Shown one piece after another: positions 1 through 7,722 of a DNA stretch of 64,000 nt (position 1 is its first letter; every line of letters begins with the position of its first letter). This DNA is from Bordetella ansorpii (lineage in GTDB: Bacteria; Pseudomonadota; Gammaproteobacteria; Burkholderiales; Burkholderiaceae_B). Both the position numbers and the translations under genes were made by a program. Below the pieces are notes generated by a model. The model was not told the DNA's origin. It was given only the letters and a program-made list of their open reading frames with translations, and did no database searches. Location: assembly GCF_900078705.1 (NCBI RefSeq), contig NZ_FKIF01000002.1, forward strand, positions 248,001-312,000, given 5' to 3'.

Positions 1-81
1 GTAGCCGAAGAGCTGTATCCAAACGTTAAATTTCACGCCATGCGCGAGCATGGCGGCAAGGTCTTCGCAGACAAGGTCTAG
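1..81 (+). CDS. 3' end of an unidentified gene (partial)
   Basis: The first 81 bases read open in frame 1 and end in TAG. They give a 26-residue C-terminus ending in GGKVFADKV. The 5' part lies outside the window and the tail is too short to assign a family. It ends 29 bases before the start codon of the next gene on the same strand, so the two could be cotranscribed. That this is a real C-terminus is inferred from the open frame and the spacing. Confidence 0.4.
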   Translation, partial: VAEELYPNVKFHAMREHGGKVFADKV

Positions 82-110
82 CCTGCCCAGGCAGGCGATA
101 GAGGGTATCA

Positions 111-842
111 ATGTCGTGGCGTGTATTGTTCGCGGTGCTTCTGCTGGCGGTCGGCGCGGCCGCCTTCGGAGGCATCCAACTGGGTGACTGGCTGGTGGCG
201 CATGCTCCGCAGGCCACGCCCGCTCCCGGGCAGGAAGAAACCGAGGCCTCCCAGCAACCCGTGCTGGATGCCAATGGCCGTCCCTATGTGGCGCAGCCTC
301 CGCAGCCGCGCGTGGATGGCTCCCTGGGCGTTCCCGACAAGCCCGCGGGCACCGAGTGGACCATTCCCACCGTGTCGCTGTTCGACACCGTCACCGATCC
401 GTCGGTGCAGATCTCGCGCACCAACGTCTCCCAGGAAGAAGCCCGCCAACTGGCCGCCAACTCCGACGTGCCGCTGCCCACCGGCGGCTCCGACGTCACC
501 ACGCTGGATCTTCAGTCGCTGGGTAACCAGGGCGCCGGCATACAGCCCACCGCGCAGCAACCGCAACAGGCGTCCGCCCCGATCCGGCCCGCGCCCGGCG
601 TCTCCCTCGGCCAGCAGTCCATGGGCCAGGCCTCGCAGCCCATGGCCATGGGGCAACCGGCCCAGCCGGCCGTGCCGCAGAACAATCCGGGCAACTGGCA
701 GGATTCCCTGCGCCGTGAACTGGCCCAATGTTCGAACCAGGGCTTCTTCGAGCGCCCCACCTGCTCCTGGAACGCCCGCAACAAGTATTGCGCGCCCAAT
801 CGCGCATGGGGCGCCATTCCCGAGTGCCCGCAGCGGCCGTAG
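111..842 (+). CDS. Membrane-anchored periplasmic protein with C-terminal cysteine motif, function unknown
   Basis: The protein has 243 residues. Residues 4-22 form a hydrophobic signal anchor, so the rest should lie in the periplasm. The middle (about 50-195) is rich in Pro, Gln and Ala and probably disordered. The last 45 residues carry four cysteines and several aromatics in the pattern C-x10-C-x8-C-x12-C, ending in PEC. I associate this cysteine-tail pattern with small secreted proteins of Burkholderiales, from memory. GAGGG sits 5 bases before the ATG. A strong hairpin terminator follows at 894. No enzymatic motif is visible and the function is unknown. Confidence 0.7.
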   Translation: MSWRVLFAVLLLAVGAAAFGGIQLGDWLVAHAPQATPAPGQEETEASQQPVLDANGRPYVAQPPQPRVDGSLGVPDKPAGTEWTIPTVSLFDTVTDPSVQISRTNVSQEEARQLAANSDVPLPTGGSDVTTLDLQSLGNQGAGIQPTAQQPQQASAPIRPAPGVSLGQQSMGQASQPMAMGQPAQPAVPQNNPGNWQDSLRRELAQCSNQGFFERPTCSWNARNKYCAPNRAWGAIPECPQRP

Positions 843-890
843 GCCGCCACACAGCCTGGCCCCCGCCTTTGCGCGGTCCGATTCAGACAA

Positions 891-925
891 AAAGGGCGTG
901 GAGACATCTCTCCACGCCCTTTTTT
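891..925. terminator. Bidirectional rho-independent terminator
   Basis: An 11-bp perfect stem (894-904 with 909-919, GGGCGTGGAGA) with a CATC loop is flanked by A-run on the left and T-run on the right. It can therefore stop transcription from the upstream plus-strand gene and from bfr on the minus strand. Confidence 0.9.
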
Positions 926-966
926 CCGGCCCCGCGCCCCATGCGAGGCGCCGGAAATGCAACGGC

Positions 967-1443
967 TCAGCTGGCCACTTCCATCTGGCTTTGCAGGTAG
1001 TTCTGCAGGCCGACCTGGTCGATCAGGCCGATCTGGGTTTCCAGATAGTCGATGTGCTCTTCGGTGTCGTCCAGGATGTCCTGGAACAGATCGCGCGAGA
1101 CGTAGTCACGCACCGATTCGCAGTAGGCGATGGCGTCTTTCACGGTGGCCTGGGCAGCCGTTTCCAGCTTCAGGTCACAGGCCAGCAGTTCCGGCACGTC
1201 CTCGCCGATCAGCAGCTTGTGCAGGTCTTGCAGGTTGGGCAGGCCGTCGAGCATGAAGATGCGTTCGATCAGGCGGTCGGCGTGCTTCATCTCGCCGATG
1301 GATTCTTCGTACTCATGCTTGCCGAGCTTGTTCAAGCCCCAGTGGTTCAGCATGCGCGCATGCAGGAAGTACTGGTTGATGGCAGTCAGTTCGTTGGTGA
1401 GCTGCTTGTTCAGGAACTGGATGACTGTCTTATCGCCTTTCAT
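967..1443 (-). CDS. bfr: Bacterioferritin
   Basis: This iron-storage protein forms 24-mer haem-containing shells that oxidise Fe(II) and store Fe(III) in the cytoplasm. Its 158 residues match the family length. The haem ligand Met52 and the di-iron ligands Glu18, Glu51, His54, Glu94 and His130 are present. The position equivalent to E. coli Glu127 is threonine (local sequence DDTEEH), with glutamates at 128 and 129. The start is set by AAGGAG 7 bases before the ATG. The partner gene bfd lies 2.5 kb away rather than adjacent. A weak Fur-like sequence lies about 150 bases upstream. Identity is certain; full ferroxidase activity is an assumption given the Thr127 change. Confidence 0.97.
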   Translation of the reverse strand: MKGDKTVIQFLNKQLTNELTAINQYFLHARMLNHWGLNKLGKHEYEESIGEMKHADRLIERIFMLDGLPNLQDLHKLLIGEDVPELLACDLKLETAAQATVKDAIAYCESVRDYVSRDLFQDILDDTEEHIDYLETQIGLIDQVGLQNYLQSQMEVAS

Positions 1444-1872
1444 GATGAACTCCTTGTATTCATGCGCATGCCCATGGACACGACGCCGACGTCATGCGAA
1501 TGGACGAAGGCTAACACTGCACAAAGGGCCGCGCCTACCCTTTGCCCGCATTTGGTAAACGGCTTTGCGAGTGCAATAAGGAAACGGGAACCGAATGAGA
1601 ATGAGTATGCGTGCGTGACAGCCCGCATCCGCGAGCACGGCTGCACGCGGGCTTGCGAGGCATGCGCGCCCTGGTTCTGCCAGGCATATCCGGTCATGTC
1701 GGCCCGGATATGCCGCGCTGGCCGTCCGATAAAGCGCGTGACATGACCGTGGCTGCGCTGTTGGCGTTCGGCAACAAAACAGGGGACGTGTCGGTCGCCC
1801 CCACGCCGGGGTGGCCGCAGGGCGGTCCGTCTGGACATCCGACGGCCCCGCGAGGCCGCCCGTCCCCGCGAC
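1444..1872. other. Gene-free interval between bfr and the EamA transporter
   Basis: About 430 bases hold no convincing coding sequence. The interval contains the bfr leader, a weak Fur-like site (1596-1610) and an 11-bp perfect inverted repeat (1683-1693 with 1704-1714, 10-base loop) that could be the transcript end of the upstream minus-strand gene. The repeat has no T-tract on either side, so it is not a standard intrinsic terminator. Confidence 0.6.
1596..1610. promoter_or_regulatory. Weak Fur-like site upstream of bfr
   Basis: The sequence TGAGAATGAGTATGC shares 10 of the 14 defined positions of the 7-1-7 Fur consensus TGATAAT-N-ATTATCA. It lies about 150 bases upstream of bfr, whose expression is commonly iron-linked. 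The match is much poorer than the one at bfd, so this is tentative. Confidence 0.25.
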
Positions 1873-2790
1873 TCAGGCCTGGCGCGTCGCCAGCCAGATG
1901 CCGAACGCGATCGGCACGATGCCCGCCATGTCCAGCCACGACACCGGCTCGCCCAGCACTGCCCAGCCGAACAGCAGGCCCAGCGGCGGCATCAGGAAAT
2001 GCAGCGCGCTGGCCGAGGTGGCGCTGTTGCGGCTGAGGATCGTGAACCACAAGGCATAGCTGCCCATCGACACCGGCACGATGGTGTAGGCCATGCTCCA
2101 GAACAGGCTGGGGGTCAGGTGCACCTGGTCGAGCGACTCGTAGTGCAGCGCGAACGGCAACAGCACCAGCGACGCGGCCAACGACTGCACGGCCGTCGCG
2201 CTCCAAAGGCTGGCGCGCGGCTTCAGGCGCTTGTACGCCAGCGTGCCCGCCACCAGGCCCAGCAAGCCCATCACCACGTGCAGCGTGCCCTGCAGGTCTT
2301 CATGCATGCCGACCAGGCGCGAGCGCAGCACCAGCATCACGCCCAGCAATCCCAGGCATAGGCCCAGCAGCTTGCGCCAGCCGAGTTTCTCGCCCAGCAC
2401 CGGCCCGGCCAGCAGGCCGATCAGCAGGGGATTGGTGCTGATCAGCACGGCGGTGAAGGCGGACGACACCGTCGCCATGCCGCTCCAGCTGAACCCCAGG
2501 TAGAAGGCGTTGTTCAAGACGCCCAACCCCGCAAGGCACAGCAGTTCGGCATACGGAATCCGGCGCAGTCCGCCCGTGAGGGCGGACATGCCCAGCATCA
2601 GCACGCCCGCGATCAGAAAGCGCACGGTCAATAGCATCAGCGGCGGACAGTCGTGCAAGGCGACCTTGGCGGACGCGAAGGCCGAGCTCCAGAGCAGGCA
2701 GAACAGCGCAATGGAACCCCATGGGGTGGGCCGCTGGCCCGCGGACATGGCAACGGCGGCTGGGGCAGGCATCGCGAGGGTGGATTTCAT
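1873..2790 (-). CDS. DMT-superfamily EamA transporter
   Basis: The protein has 305 residues and about ten predicted membrane segments in two homologous halves, as expected for EamA-type exporters of the drug/metabolite transporter superfamily. The second half begins near residue 165 (HVVMGLLGLVAGTLAY). Such proteins usually export amino acids or metabolites across the inner membrane. The substrate cannot be read from sequence. The gene is divergent from a LysR regulator 131 bases away, which probably controls it. Met7 is an alternative start. Confidence 0.85.
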   Translation of the reverse strand: MKSTLAMPAPAAVAMSAGQRPTPWGSIALFCLLWSSAFASAKVALHDCPPLMLLTVRFLIAGVLMLGMSALTGGLRRIPYAELLCLAGLGVLNNAFYLGFSWSGMATVSSAFTAVLISTNPLLIGLLAGPVLGEKLGWRKLLGLCLGLLGVMLVLRSRLVGMHEDLQGTLHVVMGLLGLVAGTLAYKRLKPRASLWSATAVQSLAASLVLLPFALHYESLDQVHLTPSLFWSMAYTIVPVSMGSYALWFTILSRNSATSASALHFLMPPLGLLFGWAVLGEPVSWLDMAGIVPIAFGIWLATRQA

Positions 2791-2921
2791 GGAAACGGTT
2801 CGGAAAGAAATGTGCCGGCCCGGCAGCGACCGAATCGGGGGATTCTGCGCCGCCCTCCATCCATTGACAAATTCTTTATTCAGATTAAAAGTATTTGAAA
2901 AACCACTGGATTTTGATCGTC

Positions 2922-3848
2922 ATGGACCTCGACCTGCTGCATAGTTTCGTCTCTGTCGTGGACGCCGGCGGCTTCACGCGGGCTGGCGAGCGCGTGCACC
3001 GCACGCAATCCACCGTCAGCCAACAGATCCGCAAGCTTGAAGCAGCGCTGGGTTGCGAGCTGTTCGTGCGCGAAGGCCGCCAAGTGCGCCTGACGGAGGA
3101 CGGCGAGCGGCTGCTGGGCTACGCCCGCCGCATGTTGGCCTTGTCCACCGAAATCCGCGAGGCGGTCAGCGGAACGCGGGGGGTGGAAATGGTGCGGGTG
3201 GGCGTGCCGGACGATTTCGCCGTGGAGCGCATGACGGCGCTGGTGGCGGGCTTTTCCCGCGCGCATCCCGCCGTACGCGTGACGATGCGCTGCGATCTCA
3301 GCGCCATGTTGTCGCGCAGCCTGGAACGCGGCGAGCTGGATCTGGCGCTGTTCAAGCGCGAGCCTGGCGCCGGCGACTGCCTGGCCGCCTGGCCCGAACG
3401 CCTGACCTGGCTGGGCAGCCGCGACTGGCCGATGCACGCCTTGCCGGACCCGGTGCCGCTGGTGACGTTTCCGCAAGGCTGCCTGTATCGCAACCGCGCC
3501 GTCCATGCCCTGGAAAGCGCGGGCCGGCGTTGGCGCATCGCCTACGAAAGCCCGCACATGGGCGGCATCCAGGCGGCGCTGGAAGGCGGCCTGGGCGTCT
3601 CGCTGATGGACCGGCGCTGTCTCACGCCCGCCATGCGGGCCTACGACGAGCTGCTGCCTCGCGCCGCGCCCAGCGAACTCGCGCTATGCCTGAGCCCGGC
3701 CGCGTCCAGCGCCGCGCGCGGCCTGGCAAGGCGGATGCGGGATTTCTGCGACGAGGTCGTATCGCTGACGCGCGCGGCGGACGCGACGACGCCCCGCCCG
3801 GCGGCGGCGGACGATATTCGACAGGAAAAAGGGAAGGCTGCCGCTTGA
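2922..3848 (+). CDS. LysR-family transcriptional regulator, divergent from EamA exporter
   Basis: The 308-residue protein starts MDLDLLHSFVSVVDAGG. An N-terminal winged HTH (about 3-62, with TRAGERVHRTQSTVSQQIRK) is followed by a LysR substrate-binding domain. An in-frame TTG at 2895 would add nine residues, but the ATG at 2922 places the HTH at the usual distance from the N-terminus. The divergent arrangement with the transporter at 1873-2790 is the classic layout for a LysR regulator and its target. The effector is unknown. Confidence 0.85.
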   Translation: MDLDLLHSFVSVVDAGGFTRAGERVHRTQSTVSQQIRKLEAALGCELFVREGRQVRLTEDGERLLGYARRMLALSTEIREAVSGTRGVEMVRVGVPDDFAVERMTALVAGFSRAHPAVRVTMRCDLSAMLSRSLERGELDLALFKREPGAGDCLAAWPERLTWLGSRDWPMHALPDPVPLVTFPQGCLYRNRAVHALESAGRRWRIAYESPHMGGIQAALEGGLGVSLMDRRCLTPAMRAYDELLPRAAPSELALCLSPAASSAARGLARRMRDFCDEVVSLTRAADATTPRPAAADDIRQEKGKAAA

Positions 3849-3893
3849 ACGGGACGTTGCGCGGCGATGCGGCCCGACCCGGACCAGGGACGA

Positions 3894-4172
3894 TCAGGCG
3901 GCCTGGCTGACGGCGCCGGTGTTGGCGGCCGGCTGGTCGTTCTCGACCCGGACCGTGGGCATGTTCACCGGAGCCGGCATGGCGATCGTGCGCACCTCGC
4001 AGACGGTGGAGCCGCGGCCCCCCGGCAGGTATTCGAGCGCGGTGGCGGCGCAGCAACCGCAGCACGAGGCGACACCCAGTTCGAATTGCAGATCGCCAAG
4101 CGACGTGGCGCCCGCGTCGACACAGGCGCGGACTTGACGTTCGGTGACAGCGTTGCAGACACAAATATACAT
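3894..4172 (-). CDS. bfd: Bacterioferritin-associated ferredoxin
   Basis: This small [2Fe-2S] protein reduces bacterioferritin to release stored iron. The N-terminal 50 residues match the family: Cys4-x-Cys6 and Cys38-x2-Cys41 are the expected cluster ligands. Extra cysteines at 37 and 40 make a CCGCC run. At 92 residues it is longer than the 64-residue E. coli protein, because of a 40-residue Pro/Val-rich tail of unknown role. A near-consensus Fur box overlaps the start codon, so the gene should be induced when iron is scarce. AAGGAC lies about 14 bases upstream of the ATG, further than usual, inside the same region. Confidence 0.93.
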   Translation of the reverse strand: MYICVCNAVTERQVRACVDAGATSLGDLQFELGVASCCGCCAATALEYLPGGRGSTVCEVRTIAMPAPVNMPTVRVENDQPAANTGAVSQAA

Positions 4173-4186
4173 GAGAATAATTATCG
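4172..4186. promoter_or_regulatory. Fur box at the bfd start codon
   Basis: TGAGAATAATTATCG matches 12 of 14 defined positions of the 7-1-7 Fur consensus. It begins at the first base of the bfd ATG and extends into the leader. Fur-Fe(II) bound here would block the promoter or early elongation, consistent with iron-starvation induction known for bfd genes. Confidence 0.8.
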
Positions 4187-4296
4187 TCCTTTATCCTGGC
4201 GTGCGCAAGTGTTGCGCAACGGCAGGGTGGCGCGGCGGCAACGGAGGCCCAGGGCGACGCGGCGTACGTGGCAGGCCCGTACGCCGCCCAAGGGGC

Positions 4297-4701
4297 TCAG
4301 TTGTCGAAAGTCCCGCGATACTCGGCCGCAACGTCGGCGCGTGTGTTGAATTCGAACATCACGCCACCGGGCGCGCGGCAGAAGAAGCGCGAACCGCGGC
4401 CGTTGTTGAAGACGTCGGACACCATCTCGACGCCTTCGGCCTTGAAGCGCGCATACAGCGTCTGCACCGCTTCGGCGTCGGGCAGTTCGAAGCCGCCATG
4501 GAAGTTCGTGGGCCAGGCGGGCTTGGCCTCGACGTGCTCGATCACGACGTCAAAGCCGGGCCGCTTCAGGATGTAGGACTTGTCCCAAGTCCCGTCGACG
4601 GCAAAGCCCAGGTAATTCTCGAAGAACCGCGCCGTGGCGGTTGCGTCGGAGGAGGGAAAGCTCAGGTGATTGAGCTTCATGGCGGTAGTCAGTTCGGTCA
4701 T
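4297..4701 (-). CDS. VOC (glyoxalase/bleomycin-resistance fold) protein
   Basis: The 134-residue protein spans one VOC module with paired beta-alpha-beta-beta-beta units. Likely metal ligands His12, His68 and Glu117 sit at the positions expected for a glyoxalase-I-like metal site, so it is probably a metalloenzyme such as a lyase, isomerase or dioxygenase. The start MTELTTAMKL is chosen because a short purine-rich GAGG precedes it; an upstream frame would add 28 residues with no family support, and Met8 is an alternative. It is followed on the minus strand by a 9-bp inverted repeat (4260-4268 with 4278-4286). The substrate is unknown. Confidence 0.75.
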   Translation of the reverse strand: MTELTTAMKLNHLSFPSSDATATARFFENYLGFAVDGTWDKSYILKRPGFDVVIEHVEAKPAWPTNFHGGFELPDAEAVQTLYARFKAEGVEMVSDVFNNGRGSRFFCRAPGGVMFEFNTRADVAAEYRGTFDN

Positions 4702-4908
4702 CGTAGCCTCGCTATCGGGGATCGGGCATGGCGTCCCGCCATGCGCTGCGATGACGTCAGAATATAAGCAAAAGCTCACATTCAACTACTCGCATCGGGT
4801 GATGGCCATGGCATTGCCACGCGGGCCCCGCGAGCAGGCGATTTCGCGGCATGGCGCGCATCGAGGCCGATGCCGGTTGCTCGCATTCGGGCTTCTGAAC
4901 CGCTGTTT

Positions 4909-5520
4909 TCAGGCCGCGTCCACGCGCGCCAGATAGCCGAAGACGGCCGCGCCGATACGGCGTTCCAGATCCGCCACATCACGTTCCCCGCGCTCGCCCG
5001 CCGCATCGGTCATGGCGCGGATGATGGCGGACACGTCGCTTGCCGCGACCTCGGGCCGTGCACAACGGCGCCTGGCCCGCTGGATGCAGGTGACCAGCAG
5101 GGCATGGAATGCCTGGGGCTTGTCCACCTCGCCGCGCAGCGCGGGCCGCGCCTCTTCGGCGTCCAGCAGGCGGGCCAGCATGGGGCGCTGCAACTGTTGG
5201 CGCACGGCGGCCCCGATCAGGTATTCCAATGCCGCGCGGCCCCCGCGTTGCGCCAGGGCGCCACGCGCGTCGTCGTAGAAGCGCGCGGTCTCGCGTTCGA
5301 TCAGGGCGACCGTCAGCGCGTCCTTGCCCGGAAAATACTGGTACAGCGAACCGATGCTGACGCCCGCGCGCCTGGCCACCGCGTTGGTGTTGAAGCCTTC
5401 CAGTCCTTCCGCTTCCAGCACCTGCGCGGCCGCCTCGACGATGGCGGCCACGGTCTCCAGCGAACGGGTCTGCGTCGGCGCCTTGCGGGGCCTCAACGGC
5501 TTGGCGCTGTCCTGGCTCAT
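4909..5520 (-). CDS. TetR-family transcriptional regulator
   Basis: The protein has 203 residues. An N-terminal TetR HTH lies at about residues 20-68, with recognition region AGVSIGSLYQYFPGKDAL. The C-terminal ligand-binding region is typical of the AcrR-like group. The VOC gene lies 200 bases downstream on the same strand and could be a target. No clear palindromic operator was found in the flanks. Effector and regulon are unknown. Confidence 0.85.
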   Translation of the reverse strand: MSQDSAKPLRPRKAPTQTRSLETVAAIVEAAAQVLEAEGLEGFNTNAVARRAGVSIGSLYQYFPGKDALTVALIERETARFYDDARGALAQRGGRAALEYLIGAAVRQQLQRPMLARLLDAEEARPALRGEVDKPQAFHALLVTCIQRARRRCARPEVAASDVSAIIRAMTDAAGERGERDVADLERRIGAAVFGYLARVDAA

Positions 5521-5536
5521 GGATGTTCCGCGCGGC

Positions 5537-5626
5537 TCAGCGCAGCCTGGCGCCCGGCGGCACGTCGCGATCCGGCCCGCACAGCGCGGCCTTGGCGAAG
5601 TCGTCCCATGAAATCGGCGTGGTCAT
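5537..5626 (-). CDS. Small ORF or gene remnant (29 aa)
   Basis: This frame starts with ATG, reads MTTPISWDDFAKAALCGPDR and ends in TGA 17 bases before tetR. The first residues resemble the start of CsaA-type tRNA-binding-domain proteins (ISWDDF...), but the remainder does not. It may be a leader peptide for tetR, the stub of a deleted gene, or chance. Only about eight residues support the CsaA resemblance. Confidence 0.25.
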   Translation of the reverse strand: MTTPISWDDFAKAALCGPDRDVPPGARLR

Positions 5627-5654
5627 GATGGGGTTCCCGCGTGAGGCTGAGGGA

Positions 5655-7079
5655 TCAGCGCGCGGCCGCCTGCGCCTTGCGCACCGCCGCCGGCGCGATG
5701 CGCAGTGCTTCGCGGTACTTGGCGACCGTGCGGCGCGCGATGACGATGCCCTGGCCGGCCAGGCGCTCCATGATCTGGCTGTCGGACAGCGGCTTGGCGC
5801 GGTTCTCGCCGGCCACCATCTGGCGGATGTGCTCCTGCACCGCGGTGGCCGATGCGGAATCGCCGCTGTCGGTGGCCACGCCCGTGCCGAAGAATCGCTT
5901 GAGCTCCATCGTGCCGTACGGCGTCAGCATGAACTTCTGCGTGGTGGCGCGCGAGATGGTGGATTCGTGCAAACCGAGTTCGCCCGCGATGTCCTTCAGG
6001 ATGAGCGGCCGCATGGCGGCCGGTCCCTGGCTGAAGAAGGCCGCCTGATGGACCACGATGGCCTGCGACACGCGCAGGATGGTGTCGAAGCGCTGCTCGA
6101 CGTTGCGGATCATCCAGCGCGCCTGCTGCAGCTGCGCGTGCAGGCCCGCATGGTTGGACTCGCGCTGGTTGCCCAGCATCTGCGCGTACAGCCCGTTGAT
6201 CTGCAGGCGCGGCACCACCGCGCTGTTGAGCACCGCCTGCCAGCCTTGCCGGGTCTTGCGCACGATGACGTCGGGGATGGCGTAGTCGGCCGCGGGCACC
6301 GTCCAGGCGCGGCCGGGCCGCGGATCGAGCCGCTGGATCAGCGTGCAGGCCGCGCGCTGCGTGGCTTCGTCGCAACGCAGGGCCTCGCGCAATCGCGCGG
6401 GGTTGCCGCTGGCCAGCAACGGCAGGTGCTGCGCGCAGATCAGCCGCGCGGCGGCCAGCACGTCGGGATTCGCGGCTTCCGGCAGGCGCGATACGTCGGG
6501 ATGGCGCAACTGCAGCACCAGGCAATCGGCGGTGTCGCGCGCGCCCACGCCGGGCGGATCGAACGATTGCAGCAGCGTCAGCGCCGCGCGCAGTTCGTCC
6601 AGGTCGACCTCGAGCTCTTCGGGCAACCAGGTCAGGATTTCCTCCAGCGGCGAGCCCAGGTAGCCGTTCTCGTCCAGTTCGTCGATCAGCAGCGCGGCTA
6701 GCGCGGCATCGCGCGGCCCCGCCCGCGTCAGGATCAACTGGCCCAGCAGATGTTCGCGCAATGTGTCCGTTCGGGCCGTCTGCGGCGTATCGCTGTCGTC
6801 GTCGGGATACACGCCGCCGGAGCCCGGCATCTCTTCGATGCGCAGTTCGGTGTCGGGCTGATTGTCGTCGTTCTCGACCGAGGCCTCGCGCTGCGGATCG
6901 GCGGCGTCGGCCTGATCGGCCGTTTCATCGCGCTCCAGCAAGGGGTTCTCGGACAGGGCCTGGGAAATCTCCTGTTCCAGCTCCAACGACGACAGCTGCA
7001 ACAGTCGGATCGACTGTTGCAGTTGAGGGGTCAGTGTCAGATGCTGACCGGGACGGAGTTCTAAAGCTGGACGAGTCAT
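5655..7079 (-). CDS. rpoN: RNA polymerase sigma-54 factor
   Basis: Sigma-54 directs RNA polymerase to -24/-12 promoters activated by enhancer-binding ATPases. The 474-residue protein has region I (Gln/Leu-rich, TPQLQQSIRLLQLSSLELEQ at about 15-34), an acidic region II (about 50-95), the core-binding domain and the diagnostic RpoN box ARRTVAKYRE near residues 448-457. MTRPALEL is chosen as the start because region I normally begins within about 15 residues. An in-frame ATG at 7097 would add six residues and overlaps the divergent start codon. The gene is not in the usual lptB-rpoN-hpf context, so it may be a relocated or second copy. Confidence 0.95.
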   Translation of the reverse strand: MTRPALELRPGQHLTLTPQLQQSIRLLQLSSLELEQEISQALSENPLLERDETADQADAADPQREASVENDDNQPDTELRIEEMPGSGGVYPDDDSDTPQTARTDTLREHLLGQLILTRAGPRDAALAALLIDELDENGYLGSPLEEILTWLPEELEVDLDELRAALTLLQSFDPPGVGARDTADCLVLQLRHPDVSRLPEAANPDVLAAARLICAQHLPLLASGNPARLREALRCDEATQRAACTLIQRLDPRPGRAWTVPAADYAIPDVIVRKTRQGWQAVLNSAVVPRLQINGLYAQMLGNQRESNHAGLHAQLQQARWMIRNVEQRFDTILRVSQAIVVHQAAFFSQGPAAMRPLILKDIAGELGLHESTISRATTQKFMLTPYGTMELKRFFGTGVATDSGDSASATAVQEHIRQMVAGENRAKPLSDSQIMERLAGQGIVIARRTVAKYREALRIAPAAVRKAQAAAR

Positions 7080-7082
7080 AGG

Positions 7083-7088
7083 TACAAT
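7083..7088 (+). promoter_or_regulatory. Candidate -10 element for a leaderless divergent transcript
   Basis: TACAAT lies 7 bases before the ATG at 7096, so transcription would start at or next to that start codon. The -35 region near 7060 is poor. No Shine-Dalgarno sequence precedes the ATG, which fits a leaderless mRNA. Confidence 0.35.
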
Positions 7089-7095
7089 ATTTTGC

Positions 7096-7722
7096 ATGAT
7101 GAATCCCACTTCGCCCGAACGCATTCGCCAAGACAGCCGCATCGTTGGCCAAACCCTGGTGAAACTCGCGATTCCTCGCCTGGTCGTCCGGGCCCTGGTC
7201 ATCGTCATCGCCGCCATCCTCTGGCTCTACGTGTCGTCCAAGCTGCTGGGGGTGGGCCGTTCGATCAACTTCGACAGCCTGCACTCGCTGGGGCAACAAA
7301 CCGTAGACCTGCTGACCAGGATCAATCCCTATGCCTGGTGGGGCGTGGTGGCCATCTGGTCGCTCATCGTCTTCTTCCTGCTGCGCTCGTGGATCTACGC
7401 GGACATGGCCTCGGCGCGCGCCCGCCCGCTGGACGCCAACACGCTGGCCAGCCTGCGCGCCTCGCTGTGCGACGAATCCATCGACGTGCTGCGCTGGGTC
7501 TGGGGCGATCGCGAAGAGCCGTTCACAGTGGGCGACCTGCAACGCACGCACCAGGAACTGCGCCGCAATCGTATCGGCAAGATCGCGCTGGTGCGAGAAC
7601 AATCTGCCATTCTGGACCGTGGCGACGCTCCGGCCGCCGCGTCCGCGCCGGCCCCCGCCATTGCGCCCACGCCGGCCGCGCCGCGGCAATATACTGAACC
7701 TACCATCGGCCCATTCCGATAG
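7096..7722 (+). CDS. Two-TM inner-membrane protein, function unknown
   Basis: The protein has 208 residues. Two hydrophobic segments at about 28-50 and 83-103 indicate an integral inner-membrane protein with a short periplasmic loop. The cytoplasmic C-terminal region (105-175) is predicted helical and ends in an Ala/Pro-rich tail. The start codon is only 16 bases from the rpoN start on the other strand, so the two promoters must overlap. Two consecutive ATG codons are available and no ribosome-binding site is visible. I recognise no functional family. Confidence 0.7.
   Translation: MMNPTSPERIRQDSRIVGQTLVKLAIPRLVVRALVIVIAAILWLYVSSKLLGVGRSINFDSLHSLGQQTVDLLTRINPYAWWGVVAIWSLIVFFLLRSWIYADMASARARPLDANTLASLRASLCDESIDVLRWVWGDREEPFTVGDLQRTHQELRRNRIGKIALVREQSAILDRGDAPAAASAPAPAIAPTPAAPRQYTEPTIGPFR

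Noticed and set aside
1683-1714. Intrinsic terminator for the EamA transporter
   Set aside because: The 11-bp stem is good, but neither side has a T-tract.
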